A stretch of DNA of 10,077 bases from Sulfurimonas sp. (GCA_003978475.1 QNZR01000225.1:1-10077); one strand, 5' to 3'; positions 1 through 6,822 are shown, numbered from the stretch's first letter. Numbers and translations are program-made. Notes: generated by a model not told the origin, from the letters alone.

Positions 1-463
1 ACTTTTTTTTAATATCAACAATGCTGCTGAGATAGTGGGTGGCATTGTGCTGCTCATCATACTTGATATTGCTGCGGCATTCAATCCATCGAATGGTTTT
101 TTCAGCTGTTAAAATACGGTAAGTCTGCATAAACTGGTCATTCTGACTCTTGGTGTACTCCTGGAGCTCCCGGCAGACCCGATTGTAATCTTCAGGATGA
201 ATAATGTCGCTGTAGTTCAGTTTGCCGCTTTCAAAAAGTGCTTTGTCGTAACCGAACATGCTGATGTTATCAGAGACATATTCGACAAACCATGATCCGG
301 TAACATTCCAGAAAAAAATAATGGTTTGGCTGATATTAATAAAGTCGTTGACCTGTGAAGCAATAGCGGCAGAAGTCTTGTTTTGAACTGCCTTGTCCGG
401 CTTTTGTTTTTTTTGAGAACAGATGGGTACCTGAGATTGCTTTGACGTGTTACTGCGTGACAT
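1..463 (-). CDS. PAS-domain signalling protein, N-terminal part (runs off left edge)
   Basis: This is an open frame of 154 codons on the minus strand with no stop before the window edge, so only the N-terminus is present. It starts at ATG 463-461, and AAAGGAA about nine bases upstream is a fair ribosome binding site. Residues 1-40 are polar and rich in Lys, Gln and Ser, with no signal peptide or membrane segment. Residues about 45-152 read as a PAS fold of the PAS_3 type. The visible landmarks are FFWNV at 50-54, YVSDNISMFGY at 62-72, DIIHPEDYNRV at 86-96, YRILTAEKTIRWIECR at 115-130 and the closing SSIVDIKKK at 146-154. PAS domains bind ligands or cofactors or mediate dimerisation. The output domain (GGDEF/EAL, histidine kinase or methyl-accepting) lies outside the window, so the output is unknown. 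It is transcribed divergently from the gene at 596. Two T8 runs (3-10 and 408-415) are the only oddity. Confidence 0.85.
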   Translation of the reverse strand, partial: MSRSNTSKQSQVPICSQKKQKPDKAVQNKTSAAIASQVNDFINISQTIIFFWNVTGSWFVEYVSDNISMFGYDKALFESGKLNYSDIIHPEDYNRVCRELQEYTKSQNDQFMQTYRILTAEKTIRWIECRSNIKYDEQHNATHYLSSIVDIKKK

Positions 464-493
464 GGCAGGGATTCCTTTGGCTTTTCTGCCCAT

Positions 494-499
494 ATAATA
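494..499 (-). promoter_or_regulatory. Candidate extended -10 promoter for the PAS gene
   Basis: Read on the minus strand, TGATATTAT matches an extended -10 (TG, one base, TATTAT). It lies about 30 bases upstream of the PAS gene start at 463, leaving a leader of roughly 20-25 bases. No -35 box is visible, which is usual for vegetative promoters in Campylobacterota. Confidence is moderate because the region is AT-rich and chance matches are easy. Confidence 0.4.
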
Positions 500-554
500 T
501 CACAAATGTCTATGAGATTCTGATGCTTTTATCTACAATACTATTTATTTTGAC

Positions 555-560
555 TATAAT
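555..560 (+). promoter_or_regulatory. -10 box of the operon starting at 596
   Basis: A perfect TATAAT lies 35 bases before the ATG at 596, preceded by T-rich DNA (ctatttatttt) and no -35 box, as expected for sigma-70 promoters of this phylum. Transcription would start near 566-568, just before the palindrome at 569-584, which would then sit at the very start of the transcript. Confidence 0.6.
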
Positions 561-568
561 CTGCCACA

Positions 569-584
569 AATTTACATGTAAATT
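569..584. promoter_or_regulatory. 16-bp perfect palindrome, candidate operator of the ilvA operon
   Basis: AATTTACATGTAAATT equals its own reverse complement over all 16 bases. It begins eight bases after the TATAAT box and ends directly against the AAGGA ribosome binding site (585-589) of the gene at 596. A dimeric repressor bound here would block transcription initiation. The same ACATGT core recurs in a shorter palindrome downstream of the ilvB -10 box at 5095-5104. The symmetry and position are seen directly; the operator role is inferred. Confidence 0.45.
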
Positions 585-595
585 AAGGATATGGG

Positions 596-1024
596 ATGGA
601 ATGTGAATTGCCGACACTCAACAGTAATGCCGAAGCCATAAAAAGCGTTTTTGAATCTGTACAGACCATAGCGGTTTTAGGACTTTCTCCCAACGAGACG
701 AAAGCCAGTCATAGGGTGGCGGCATATTTGCAACAGGCGGGTTACACCATTGTACCGGTTTACCCCAAAGAGGAGACCATTTTAGGAGAAAAGGTATATC
801 GTTCACTTGAAGCAATCCCGTGTCGTGTCGATATGGTTAATATCTTCAGAAAACCCAAGGCTTTGGATGCCGTTGCCGATGCCTGTATTGCGCGTGGTGA
901 TGTCAGGGTATTTTGGGCGCAACTGGGCATTGTCAACAATGCTGCGGCGCAAAAAGCCGCAGCAGCAGGTATGCAAGTGATTCAAAATCACTGTTCCATG
1001 GTGGAACATCGTGCGCTGTTTTAG
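596..1024 (+). CDS. CoA-binding domain protein (YccU type)
   Basis: A 142-residue soluble protein that fits the stand-alone CoA-binding domain family (Rossmann-like, related to the nucleotide-binding part of succinyl-CoA synthetase alpha). Visible landmarks are AVLGLSPNETKASHRVAAYL at 26-45 with the typical G-x-SP turn, then YTIVPVYPKEETILGEKVY, in which VPVYP matches the family's VPVNP. VDMVNIFRKP follows near residues 78-87, and the C-terminus carries NHCSMVEHRAL, where the family often has a C-x-x-x-EH pattern. The length is normal for the family. The start is ATG 596 with AAGGA six bases upstream; the ATG at 591 is out of frame. The ilvA ribosome binding site overlaps its stop codon, so the two are probably translated together. 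The physiological role of this family is poorly known. Linkage to ilvA suggests, without proving, a role near 2-oxoacid or acyl-CoA metabolism. Confidence 0.85.
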   Translation: MECELPTLNSNAEAIKSVFESVQTIAVLGLSPNETKASHRVAAYLQQAGYTIVPVYPKEETILGEKVYRSLEAIPCRVDMVNIFRKPKALDAVADACIARGDVRVFWAQLGIVNNAAAQKAAAAGMQVIQNHCSMVEHRALF

Positions 1025-1036
1025 GAGGGCATATTG
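1023..1036 (+). promoter_or_regulatory. Ribosome binding site that sets the TTG start of ilvA
   Basis: AGGAGGG at 1023-1029 overlaps the TAG stop of the preceding gene and is the strongest Shine-Dalgarno sequence in the window. The only reasonable start in the ilvA frame at the right distance is TTG 1034-1036, about five bases downstream. No in-frame ATG or GTG is close. A strong site with a weak start codon, overlapping the upstream stop, points to translational coupling. Confidence 0.7.
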
Positions 1037-2245
1037 GTAACTTTAGAAACTATTAAAGCCGCATCTAAACGTATTGCGGATGTCGTGGTGAAAACACCGT
1101 TTTCATATGCTCCCATTCTGAGTAAAATCAGTGCCGCCGAGGTTTATTTGAAAAAAGAGAACCTACAGGTAACGGGTGCGTTTAAAATACGCGGTGCTTT
1201 CAATAAAATAGCCTTATTAAACCATAACGACAGAGCAGGGGGCGTGGTTGCCGCAAGTGCGGGAAACCATGCGCAAGGGGTCGCCCTTTCCGCACAGCAC
1301 TTTGCGGTAGAGGCCACCATTATTATGCCGGAGTCAACACCGCTGACAAAAGTTAATGGTGTCAAGCGTTTTGGTGCCAAGGTGATTCTTGCCGGCAGCA
1401 ATTATGATGAGGCCTATGCCTATGCTCTGGAGTATGCCAAAAACCATCAGTTATGTTTTATTCATCCTTTTGAAGATGATGCAGTGATTGCCGGTCAAGG
1501 TACCATCGCCTTAGAAATTTTGGATTCATGCGATCAACTGGATGCACTGCTTGTACCTGTGGGCGGCGGCGGTCTTATTAGCGGTATCGCAACGGCCGTT
1601 AAGGCTGTGAACCCGGATATTCAGGTCATTGGCGTGAGTGCTTCGGGTGCTCCGGCTTTGAAAGAGTCCTATGAGTTAAAACGCGCCATTGACAGCACCT
1701 CGGTACGCACTATTGCCGACGGCATTGCCGTGCGAGATACATCAGAAATTACGTTACAGTACATGCTGTCGTGCGTGGATGATGTTATTTGTGTAGATGA
1801 TGAAGAGATTGCCAGCGCCATGCTGTTTTTACTTGAAAACCAAAAACTGGTTGTCGAGGGAGCCGGTGCGGTCGGAGTCGCAGCGCTACTGCATCATAAA
1901 CTGCCTCATCTTGAAGGTAAGAACGTTGCCGTCGTGCTGAGTGGCGGTAATGTTGATGTTACACTCCTGTCAGTCATTATTGAAAAGGGTTTGTTAAAAT
2001 CACATCGTAAAATGAAGCTGATGGTAACATTGGTCGATAAACCCGGATCGTTAATGCGGTTGACGGAATTACTCAATGAGTTGGGTGCCAATATTGTCCA
2101 TATTGCCTATGAGCGGACTTCGACGGACCTGGATTACGGTGATGCCCATGTGACAATTCATCTGGAAACCAAAGGTAAAGAGCATCAAAAAGAGATTCGT
2201 GAACGGTTACATCAAGAGTCTTATATTAACCAAGAGATGATGTAA
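1034..2245 (+). CDS. ilvA: Threonine ammonia-lyase (threonine dehydratase) with one C-terminal ACT domain
   Basis: A PLP enzyme that converts L-threonine to 2-oxobutanoate and ammonia, the committed step from threonine to isoleucine. The PLP lysine is K51 in GAFKIRGAFNK. SAGNHAQG at 75-82 and the phosphate-binding GGGGLISG at 177-184 are intact, as is SGGNVD at 303-308. Residues about 328-395 form a single ACT-like regulatory domain (MLVTLVDKPGSLMRL-type start, then GANIVHI). At 403 residues it is the shorter form with one regulatory domain, unlike the E. coli biosynthetic enzyme of about 514 residues. Feedback control by isoleucine or valine through the ACT part is plausible but cannot be read from sequence. 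It starts at TTG 1034, directly behind the CoA-binding gene, and the next gene starts four bases after its stop. A catabolic role is possible, but its place beside a separate ilvBN locus favours biosynthesis. Confidence 0.93.
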   Translation: MVTLETIKAASKRIADVVVKTPFSYAPILSKISAAEVYLKKENLQVTGAFKIRGAFNKIALLNHNDRAGGVVAASAGNHAQGVALSAQHFAVEATIIMPESTPLTKVNGVKRFGAKVILAGSNYDEAYAYALEYAKNHQLCFIHPFEDDAVIAGQGTIALEILDSCDQLDALLVPVGGGGLISGIATAVKAVNPDIQVIGVSASGAPALKESYELKRAIDSTSVRTIADGIAVRDTSEITLQYMLSCVDDVICVDDEEIASAMLFLLENQKLVVEGAGAVGVAALLHHKLPHLEGKNVAVVLSGGNVDVTLLSVIIEKGLLKSHRKMKLMVTLVDKPGSLMRLTELLNELGANIVHIAYERTSTDLDYGDAHVTIHLETKGKEHQKEIRERLHQESYINQEMM

Positions 2246-2249
2246 GCAA

Positions 2250-4376
2250 ATGGATGCGGTAAGTGTTTTAAATATTAAGAAAGCCGTCTTGCTGCTTAAA
2301 ACATTAGATAACGGATACTTGGCGGTCATAGACTGTGATACGACGCTGCGTCTGTACAGTACCAGAGAATACACTCTCGTTGGCGGCTTTAAAAGCAATA
2401 TTGTCCATGAAAGCGTCGTAGGCAATTTTGTCGATATTGCCATACAGGGGAGTTTTCTTGCCAGCATGCTGCCTTCTTCGGGGAAAGCAGCACTCTTTTC
2501 GGTTGCCAAAAAAGAGCTGCTTTACAAAATAGGGCGCCATCACGGTGACATTGAGAGTCTCGCTATTGGACCGCAAAGCCGTTATTTGGCTACCGGAGGT
2601 CAAGACGGCAAAACCTTTGTGTGGGCGCTCAAGACGGCACGTCTTGCTTTTACGCTACCCCCACACTCCGATTATGTCACAGCAATTGCTTTTAGCGACA
2701 GTGGACAATTTATTGCTACGGGCAGTTATGATCGAACCCTGCATGTACAAAATCTGGCAACCATGAAAACGCCGCTAAAGCTTCGCGGCCATACTGCCGC
2801 GGTTATGAATATCCTCTTTTTATCGCGTATGCGGCTACTCTCGACAGACAAAGAGGGTAAAATCATTGTTTGGGACATGGTGCAGGGTCATGTCATTTCA
2901 CGACTGCCTAAAATGAGTGACGATATAACGGCACTGACGCTAAGTGATGACAAACGATTTCTTTTTGTCGGTACGAAGCTGGGTTATGTCTCGTTATATG
3001 ATCTTGATTGTTATGAGCAGCTCAAACAGCGCTATATGAAACTAAGTGAAAGCATTACCTCGCTGGAATTTATTAAGACGCAGCATCATTTGGCTGTTGG
3101 AACGGCTGAAGGCAATATTACTATCCATGCACTTTTTGGAGATCAGGAATATCTTGATACGCTGGTTCGCAATCGCGCCTATAAAGAGCTCTATGAGATG
3201 GTGGAAGCTAACCCTCTCATGGCCTATTCCCAAAGCTATGAAAGTGTGGAGTTGATTTGGGATAAAACACTCACTCAGGCAAAAAAGTTTATGGAAAAAG
3301 GAGATCGTAAAAATACACAGGCACTCTTTGCTCCGTTTGCCGAGGTGCCGAAAAAGAAGAGTTACATCAGCAGCTTTTTGAATAACTTTGAAATGTTTGA
3401 GCACTTTAAGACCCATATTCAAAACAAAAAGTATCCTTTAGCCTATACGATGGTGCATCAATATCCGGAATTTCGGGAGTCAAAAATATTTCAGCAGCTT
3501 GAGTTGCATTGGAAAAAGCTTTTTTTAGAGGCACAAAAACTGATTCTGCAAAAAGGCGGAGAAGAGAAAGCGCGCCAGCTTCTTGCGCCGTTTCGAGGTA
3601 TTTCAGAAAAAGCACCGTTCATTCAACAACTTTTTTCCCAACAGAAGATGTACCTCTATTTTAAAAAACTAGTAGCAACCAGAGAGTTTAAAAAAACGTT
3701 TGAACTGCTGAAAGTCCATGCATTTTTAAAAGAGTTTCCAGAGTATGAGAGTATGATGAATTATGCGGATACCCTCTACATGAAAGCGCATGAGAAATAT
3801 AGCAATCGTGAGTATCATAAAGCGCAACAGCTGTGTGATATTCTCTGTGATTTTCCGGATTACACCAAAGAGGCCAGAGAGATGATGGAAGCAATTAAGG
3901 CATATCGGCTTTTTTATGATGCGATTGCGAGTCACAATCTACACCATGCGTTTGCCTTGATGAGCAGTTTTCCATTGCTGTATGATACGGCAGAAGGAGC
4001 AGCACTGGAACAGGCGTGGGGTCAGCAGGTCGATGTCGCACTCAAGCATGCTTCTAAGGGCGATGCATTAGGCGTGCAGCATGCTCTGGAATCCTATATG
4101 ACAATTGATGCCAAAAAAGAAGCCATAGCAACGCTGTTTCAGCAGTGCTATCTGAAGCAGCTTGAAAATCTTCGTAAAGAGTCGGCGTCGTTAGATCTCA
4201 TGGAGCAGGGGATTCGAAATTATGTCAATATGTTTGGACTGGATGATATGATTGAGATGTTCTACAAAGAGTGGAGTCAAAAGGTGACACCGAATTTTGA
4301 TATAGAAACATTTCCCAAAGGGTCGGTATCACACTGGAGCAGTGCCTGCGTAGTCACTCATATCGCAACGCCGTAG
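2250..4376 (+). CDS. Seven-bladed WD40 propeller fused to a helical-repeat (solenoid) domain, function unknown
   Basis: A 708-residue protein without signal peptide or membrane segment, probably cytoplasmic. Residues 13-300 divide into seven WD40-like blades, at about 13-47, 59-94, 97-137, 139-180, 181-220, 222-263 and 265-300. The clearest landmarks are LATGGQDGKTFVW, IATGSYDRTLHV and LLSTDKEGKIIVWDM. Residues 302-678 then form nine helical units of about 42 residues, alternating in two types so that the true period is about 84. Odd units begin AKKFMEKGD (344), AQKLILQKG (428), AHEKYSNRE (513) and ALKHASKGD (597). Even units begin LDTLVRNRAY (302), FKTHIQNKKY (386), FKKLVATREF (471) and FYDAIASHNL (555). 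The last 30 residues fall outside the repeat. Such folds normally act as protein-binding scaffolds, and no catalytic motif is seen. The ATG is four bases after the ilvA stop with a weak ribosome binding site, so translation probably depends on ilvA. The real partner and role are unknown. Confidence 0.85.
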   Translation: MDAVSVLNIKKAVLLLKTLDNGYLAVIDCDTTLRLYSTREYTLVGGFKSNIVHESVVGNFVDIAIQGSFLASMLPSSGKAALFSVAKKELLYKIGRHHGDIESLAIGPQSRYLATGGQDGKTFVWALKTARLAFTLPPHSDYVTAIAFSDSGQFIATGSYDRTLHVQNLATMKTPLKLRGHTAAVMNILFLSRMRLLSTDKEGKIIVWDMVQGHVISRLPKMSDDITALTLSDDKRFLFVGTKLGYVSLYDLDCYEQLKQRYMKLSESITSLEFIKTQHHLAVGTAEGNITIHALFGDQEYLDTLVRNRAYKELYEMVEANPLMAYSQSYESVELIWDKTLTQAKKFMEKGDRKNTQALFAPFAEVPKKKSYISSFLNNFEMFEHFKTHIQNKKYPLAYTMVHQYPEFRESKIFQQLELHWKKLFLEAQKLILQKGGEEKARQLLAPFRGISEKAPFIQQLFSQQKMYLYFKKLVATREFKKTFELLKVHAFLKEFPEYESMMNYADTLYMKAHEKYSNREYHKAQQLCDILCDFPDYTKEAREMMEAIKAYRLFYDAIASHNLHHAFALMSSFPLLYDTAEGAALEQAWGQQVDVALKHASKGDALGVQHALESYMTIDAKKEAIATLFQQCYLKQLENLRKESASLDLMEQGIRNYVNMFGLDDMIEMFYKEWSQKVTPNFDIETFPKGSVSHWSSACVVTHIATP

Positions 4377-4432
4377 GAAAGATACTGTGTTGTTTTATTT
4401 TGAGTTCTATTGAAAAATAATAGCAAACACTG

Positions 4433-4455
4433 TACAATCGTTAAAATCATATAGT
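4433..4455 (+). promoter_or_regulatory. Possible promoter for the gene at 4480
   Basis: The 103 bases between 4376 and 4480 are AT-rich and contain two weak -10 candidates: TACAAT at 4433-4438 and TATAGT at 4450-4455. Upstream is T-rich DNA (tgttttatttt). No strong terminator is visible after the WD40 gene, so read-through from the ilvA operon is also possible. The small inverted repeat CTATT/AATAG around 4408-4424 is too weak to call a terminator. Confidence 0.3.
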
Positions 4456-4479
4456 AGATGTATGACAAGGAGCGCTCCA

Positions 4480-5013
4480 ATGAAAAAAAATGATGACATT
4501 GTCTGTCAGGTCGATGAACAAAAAATGGAATTGCCGGCACGAAATACAGCGGAGATGGTCTGGCTGGAGGTGAAAGATCTCATTCGTAAGACGAAAGAGA
4601 GTCTGGGTAATATACGTCAGTTTATGAAGGAGAAAGATCAGAAAATGTCCCCTTCGATCCGCTTACCCAAAGAGGTGAGTACCCTGAATTTACAAGTCGG
4701 TGAGCGCGTGATGGTAAAATCTGCCGAAGAGATTCAGCAGACGCTGGACAATGAGGGAAAACTGCAAGGGTGTGCCTTTACCAAAGAGATGTGGCCATAT
4801 TGTGATCAGGAGGTGGTTATTTTCAAACGTGTTGATACGTTTTTAAACGAGACCAATAACAAAATACAAAAAATCAGCAATACGGTATTGATTGAAAATG
4901 CCTACTGCGGCGGTGAACGCAGTTTTGGTGAGGTGTGTGACAGAGCCTGTTTTCTTTTTTGGAAGGAGGCATGGTTGAAACGCTTGCCGGAGAGTGCGGA
5001 TACAGCGACATAA
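4480..5013 (+). CDS. Uncharacterised protein with C-x9-C-x3-C and FWKEAWLKR motif
   Basis: A 177-residue protein. The start is ATG 4480, with AAGGAG (4467-4472) seven bases upstream; an in-frame ATG at 4462 would put that site inside the gene, so it is less likely. Residues 20-55 are charged and helical. Residues about 71-169 form the conserved-looking part: LQVGERVMVKSAEEIQQTLD at 71-90, then FTKEMWPYC ending at C108, FKRVDTF, and the end motif C143-x9-C153-x3-C157 followed by FLFWKEAWLKRL. I recall this pattern (VGE-V-V-S-EEI--TLD, then M--YC, then KR, then cysteines and FWKEAWL) from a widespread family of unnamed bacterial proteins, some near polysaccharide or glycosyltransferase genes, but could not search for it. 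The three cysteines could bind a metal, and C108 may take part. The usual histidine between the first cysteines seems absent. The initial VGE/EEI/TLD part could be a small barrel. No function can be assigned. Confidence 0.75.
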   Translation: MKKNDDIVCQVDEQKMELPARNTAEMVWLEVKDLIRKTKESLGNIRQFMKEKDQKMSPSIRLPKEVSTLNLQVGERVMVKSAEEIQQTLDNEGKLQGCAFTKEMWPYCDQEVVIFKRVDTFLNETNNKIQKISNTVLIENAYCGGERSFGEVCDRACFLFWKEAWLKRLPESADTAT

Positions 5014-5017
5014 AACC

Positions 5018-5031
5018 TACCTTTAAAGGTA
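5018..5031. repeat. 14-bp perfect palindrome after the 4480 gene
   Basis: TACCTTTAAAGGTA is its own reverse complement, starting five bases after the stop at 5013. It lacks a loop and no T run follows, so it is a poor intrinsic terminator. It may be a protein-binding site upstream of the ilvB promoter or a coincidence. Confidence 0.35.
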
Positions 5032-5055
5032 CTTCAAACAGAGTCTTTAACGTAG

Positions 5056-5069
5056 AATATAGCTATATT
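5056..5069. promoter_or_regulatory. 14-bp perfect palindrome directly upstream of the ilvB -10 box
   Basis: AATATAGCTATATT is a perfect palindrome ending five bases before the -10 box at 5074. It occupies the position where the -35 region and spacer would be, so a bound protein could either block or recruit polymerase. Its core differs from the ACATGT palindromes, so it would be a different site, or simply AT-rich spacer. Confidence 0.3.
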
Positions 5070-5073
5070 TTTA

Positions 5074-5079
5074 TATAAT
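5074..5079 (+). promoter_or_regulatory. -10 box of ilvB
   Basis: A perfect TATAAT sits within ttatataatgag, 45 bases before the preferred ilvB start at 5125. The preceding DNA is T-rich (tatatttttata) and shows no -35 box. Transcription would start near 5086. The short leader encodes no visible leader peptide, so attenuation of the enterobacterial ilv type is not supported. Confidence 0.55.
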
Positions 5080-5094
5080 GAGCGCATTTTTACT

Positions 5095-5104
5095 ATACAT
5101 GTAT
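5095..5104. promoter_or_regulatory. 10-bp ACATGT palindrome, candidate operator of ilvB
   Basis: ATACATGTAT is a perfect palindrome centred about 20 bases after the end of the ilvB -10 box and ending nine bases before the AAGGAG ribosome binding site. The ACATGT core is the same as in the palindrome downstream of the -10 box of the ilvA-containing operon (569-584). Operator function is inferred from this pairing. Confidence 0.35.
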
Positions 5105-5124
5105 TTATGTTGAAGGAGAGTGCC

Positions 5125-6822
5125 ATGCAAATCAGCGGAGCACAGATGGTCATAGAGGCATTAATTGCCGAAGGTGTCGATACCGTTTTTGGTTATCCCG
5201 GTGGTGCCATAATGAATATTTATGACGAAATTTACAAACAAGACGGCTTCAAACATATTTTGACGCGTCATGAACAGGCGGCAGTGCATGCCGCAGAGGG
5301 ATATGCCAAAGTTAGCGGTAAGGTGGGGGTTGCCATGATTACATCGGGCCCCGGCTTCACCAATGCCGTGACCGGACTTGCCGATGCCTATATGGATTCC
5401 ATTCCATTGGTGGTGATTAGCGGTCAGGTGCCCATGAGCCTTATTGGTACCGATGCATTTCAGGAGATTGATGCGGTAGGTATCAGTCGTTCGTGCACGA
5501 AACACAACTATCTGGTGACTGATGCGAGTGAATTGGCGCGTATATTAAAAGAGGCATTTTATATTGCTTCTTCGGGTCGTCCGGGGCCGGTACATATTGA
5601 CATTCCTAAAGATGTTACCGCTCAGATTGCCGACTTTGACTATGCCAAGCCCATTGCACTAGAGACGTACAAGCCGACTATTAAAGGAAATGCCCGCCAA
5701 ATCAAAAAGGCAGTCGATACCATCGTTAAAGCCAAGCGCCCGCTTTTTTATCTTGGCGGCGGTATTATCAATTCCAATGCTTCTGAAGAGGTACGCCGTT
5801 TTGTCAGCATGACGGGTATTCCTGCTGTTGAAACGTTTATGGCGCGAGGTACCTTGCGTTATGATGATGCGCTGCTAATTTCCATGTTGGGCATGCACGG
5901 TTCCTATGCGGCGAATATGGCCATGAGTGAGACCGATCTGGTCATTGCTCTGGGGGCACGTTTTGATGATCGTGTTACGGGAAAACTCTCCGAGTTTGCC
6001 AAGAATGCCGACATTATTCATGTTGACATTGATCCGGCAAGCATCTCCAAGCTGGTGAATGCGCACTATCCGATTGTCGGTGATGTCAAAGGGGTGGTGA
6101 TTGCCATGATGGATGCGATTGCGGACAAAGTTGAACCGACACGCTATGAGCCATGGCTTGAGACCATTGCCAATTTTGAAAAACTGCATCCGCTGAGTTA
6201 TCTGGAAGAAGAAGGCGTCATTAAACCGCAATGGGTTATTGAGCGCATTGGTGAGCTGTTGGGAGATAAGGCCAATATTTCTACCGATGTCGGTCAGCAC
6301 CAGATGTGGACGGCGCAGTTCTATCCATTTACGCGAGCGCGTCAGTTTATTAGTTCGGGCGGATTGGGTACTATGGGCTTTGGTTTTCCGGCTGCTATGG
6401 GTGTGAAGCGTGCGGACATGGATCGGGTGAGCATTAATATTACCGGAGACGGATCAATTTTAATGAACATTCAGGAGTTGATGACTGCCGTAGAGAATAA
6501 GTTACCCGTGATTAACGTTATTTTAAACAATCAATATTTGGGCATGGTACGCCAGTGGCAGACGCTGTTTTACGACAAGCGACACTCATCTACCGATCTC
6601 TCGGCGGGTCAGCCGAACTTTACCATGCTTGTAGAGAGTTTTGGCGGTGTTGGGTATGAGGTGACGACCAAGGCGGAGTTTGATGCGGCACTCAAAGATG
6701 CCATTGAGAAAAATGTGGTAGCGTTAATTAATGTCTCGGTTGCCCGCTTGGAAAATGTTATGCCAATGGTGCCCTCAGGCGGTTCGCTATTTAATATGAT
6801 GTTAGCAAGTAAGGAGAAGTAA
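5125..6822 (+). CDS. ilvB: Acetolactate synthase, large (catalytic) subunit
   Basis: The ThDP-dependent enzyme condenses two pyruvates to acetolactate (valine, leucine) or pyruvate with 2-oxobutanoate to acetohydroxybutyrate (isoleucine). From the start at 5125 it has 565 residues, the usual length. The ATG at 5107 is in frame, but the AAGGAG site (5113-5118) lies between the two, which favours 5125. The three-domain layout is complete. FGYPGGA at 22-28 and RHEQAAVHAAEGYA, with catalytic E50, belong to the ThDP pyrimidine domain. GARFDDRVTGK lies in the central FAD-binding part. The ThDP/Mg motif runs from GDG (441-443) to NN (468-469). P103 in GQVPMSLIGTDAFQE and W477 in MVRQWQ sit at known herbicide-resistance positions and are wild type. 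It overlaps ilvN by one base (TAATG). The name ilvI is used in some Campylobacterota genomes. Confidence 0.96.
   Translation: MQISGAQMVIEALIAEGVDTVFGYPGGAIMNIYDEIYKQDGFKHILTRHEQAAVHAAEGYAKVSGKVGVAMITSGPGFTNAVTGLADAYMDSIPLVVISGQVPMSLIGTDAFQEIDAVGISRSCTKHNYLVTDASELARILKEAFYIASSGRPGPVHIDIPKDVTAQIADFDYAKPIALETYKPTIKGNARQIKKAVDTIVKAKRPLFYLGGGIINSNASEEVRRFVSMTGIPAVETFMARGTLRYDDALLISMLGMHGSYAANMAMSETDLVIALGARFDDRVTGKLSEFAKNADIIHVDIDPASISKLVNAHYPIVGDVKGVVIAMMDAIADKVEPTRYEPWLETIANFEKLHPLSYLEEEGVIKPQWVIERIGELLGDKANISTDVGQHQMWTAQFYPFTRARQFISSGGLGTMGFGFPAAMGVKRADMDRVSINITGDGSILMNIQELMTAVENKLPVINVILNNQYLGMVRQWQTLFYDKRHSSTDLSAGQPNFTMLVESFGGVGYEVTTKAEFDAALKDAIEKNVVALINVSVARLENVMPMVPSGGSLFNMMLASKEK

Noticed and set aside
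403..415. T8 tract in the PAS gene as a phase-variation site
   Set aside because: Campylobacter phase variation usually involves G or C tracts of eight or more. An A/T run of eight in a variable N-terminal linker is common by chance, and the frame is intact.
3042..3422. A 126-codon minus-strand open frame opposite the WD40 gene
   Set aside because: It overlaps the propeller-to-solenoid junction, which is well explained on the plus strand, and its translation resembles no known family.
4286..4376. Frameshift at the end of the WD40 gene
   Set aside because: The last 30 residues leave the helical repeat and look unusual, but I see no continuation of the repeat in another frame after 4376, so a natural tail is the simpler reading.
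4377..4479. Small RNA or terminator in the spacer after the WD40 gene
   Set aside because: Only a five-pair AT stem (around 4408-4424) is visible, and there is no GC-rich hairpin with a U run.
5018..5031. Palindrome after the 4480 gene as an intrinsic terminator
   Set aside because: It has no loop and is not followed by a T run, so termination is not supported. It is listed only as a palindrome.
5875..6300. A 141-codon minus-strand open frame opposite ilvB
   Set aside because: ilvB is intact and strongly conserved here. The antisense frame is rich in His, Asn and Ile, as expected from the complement of its codons.
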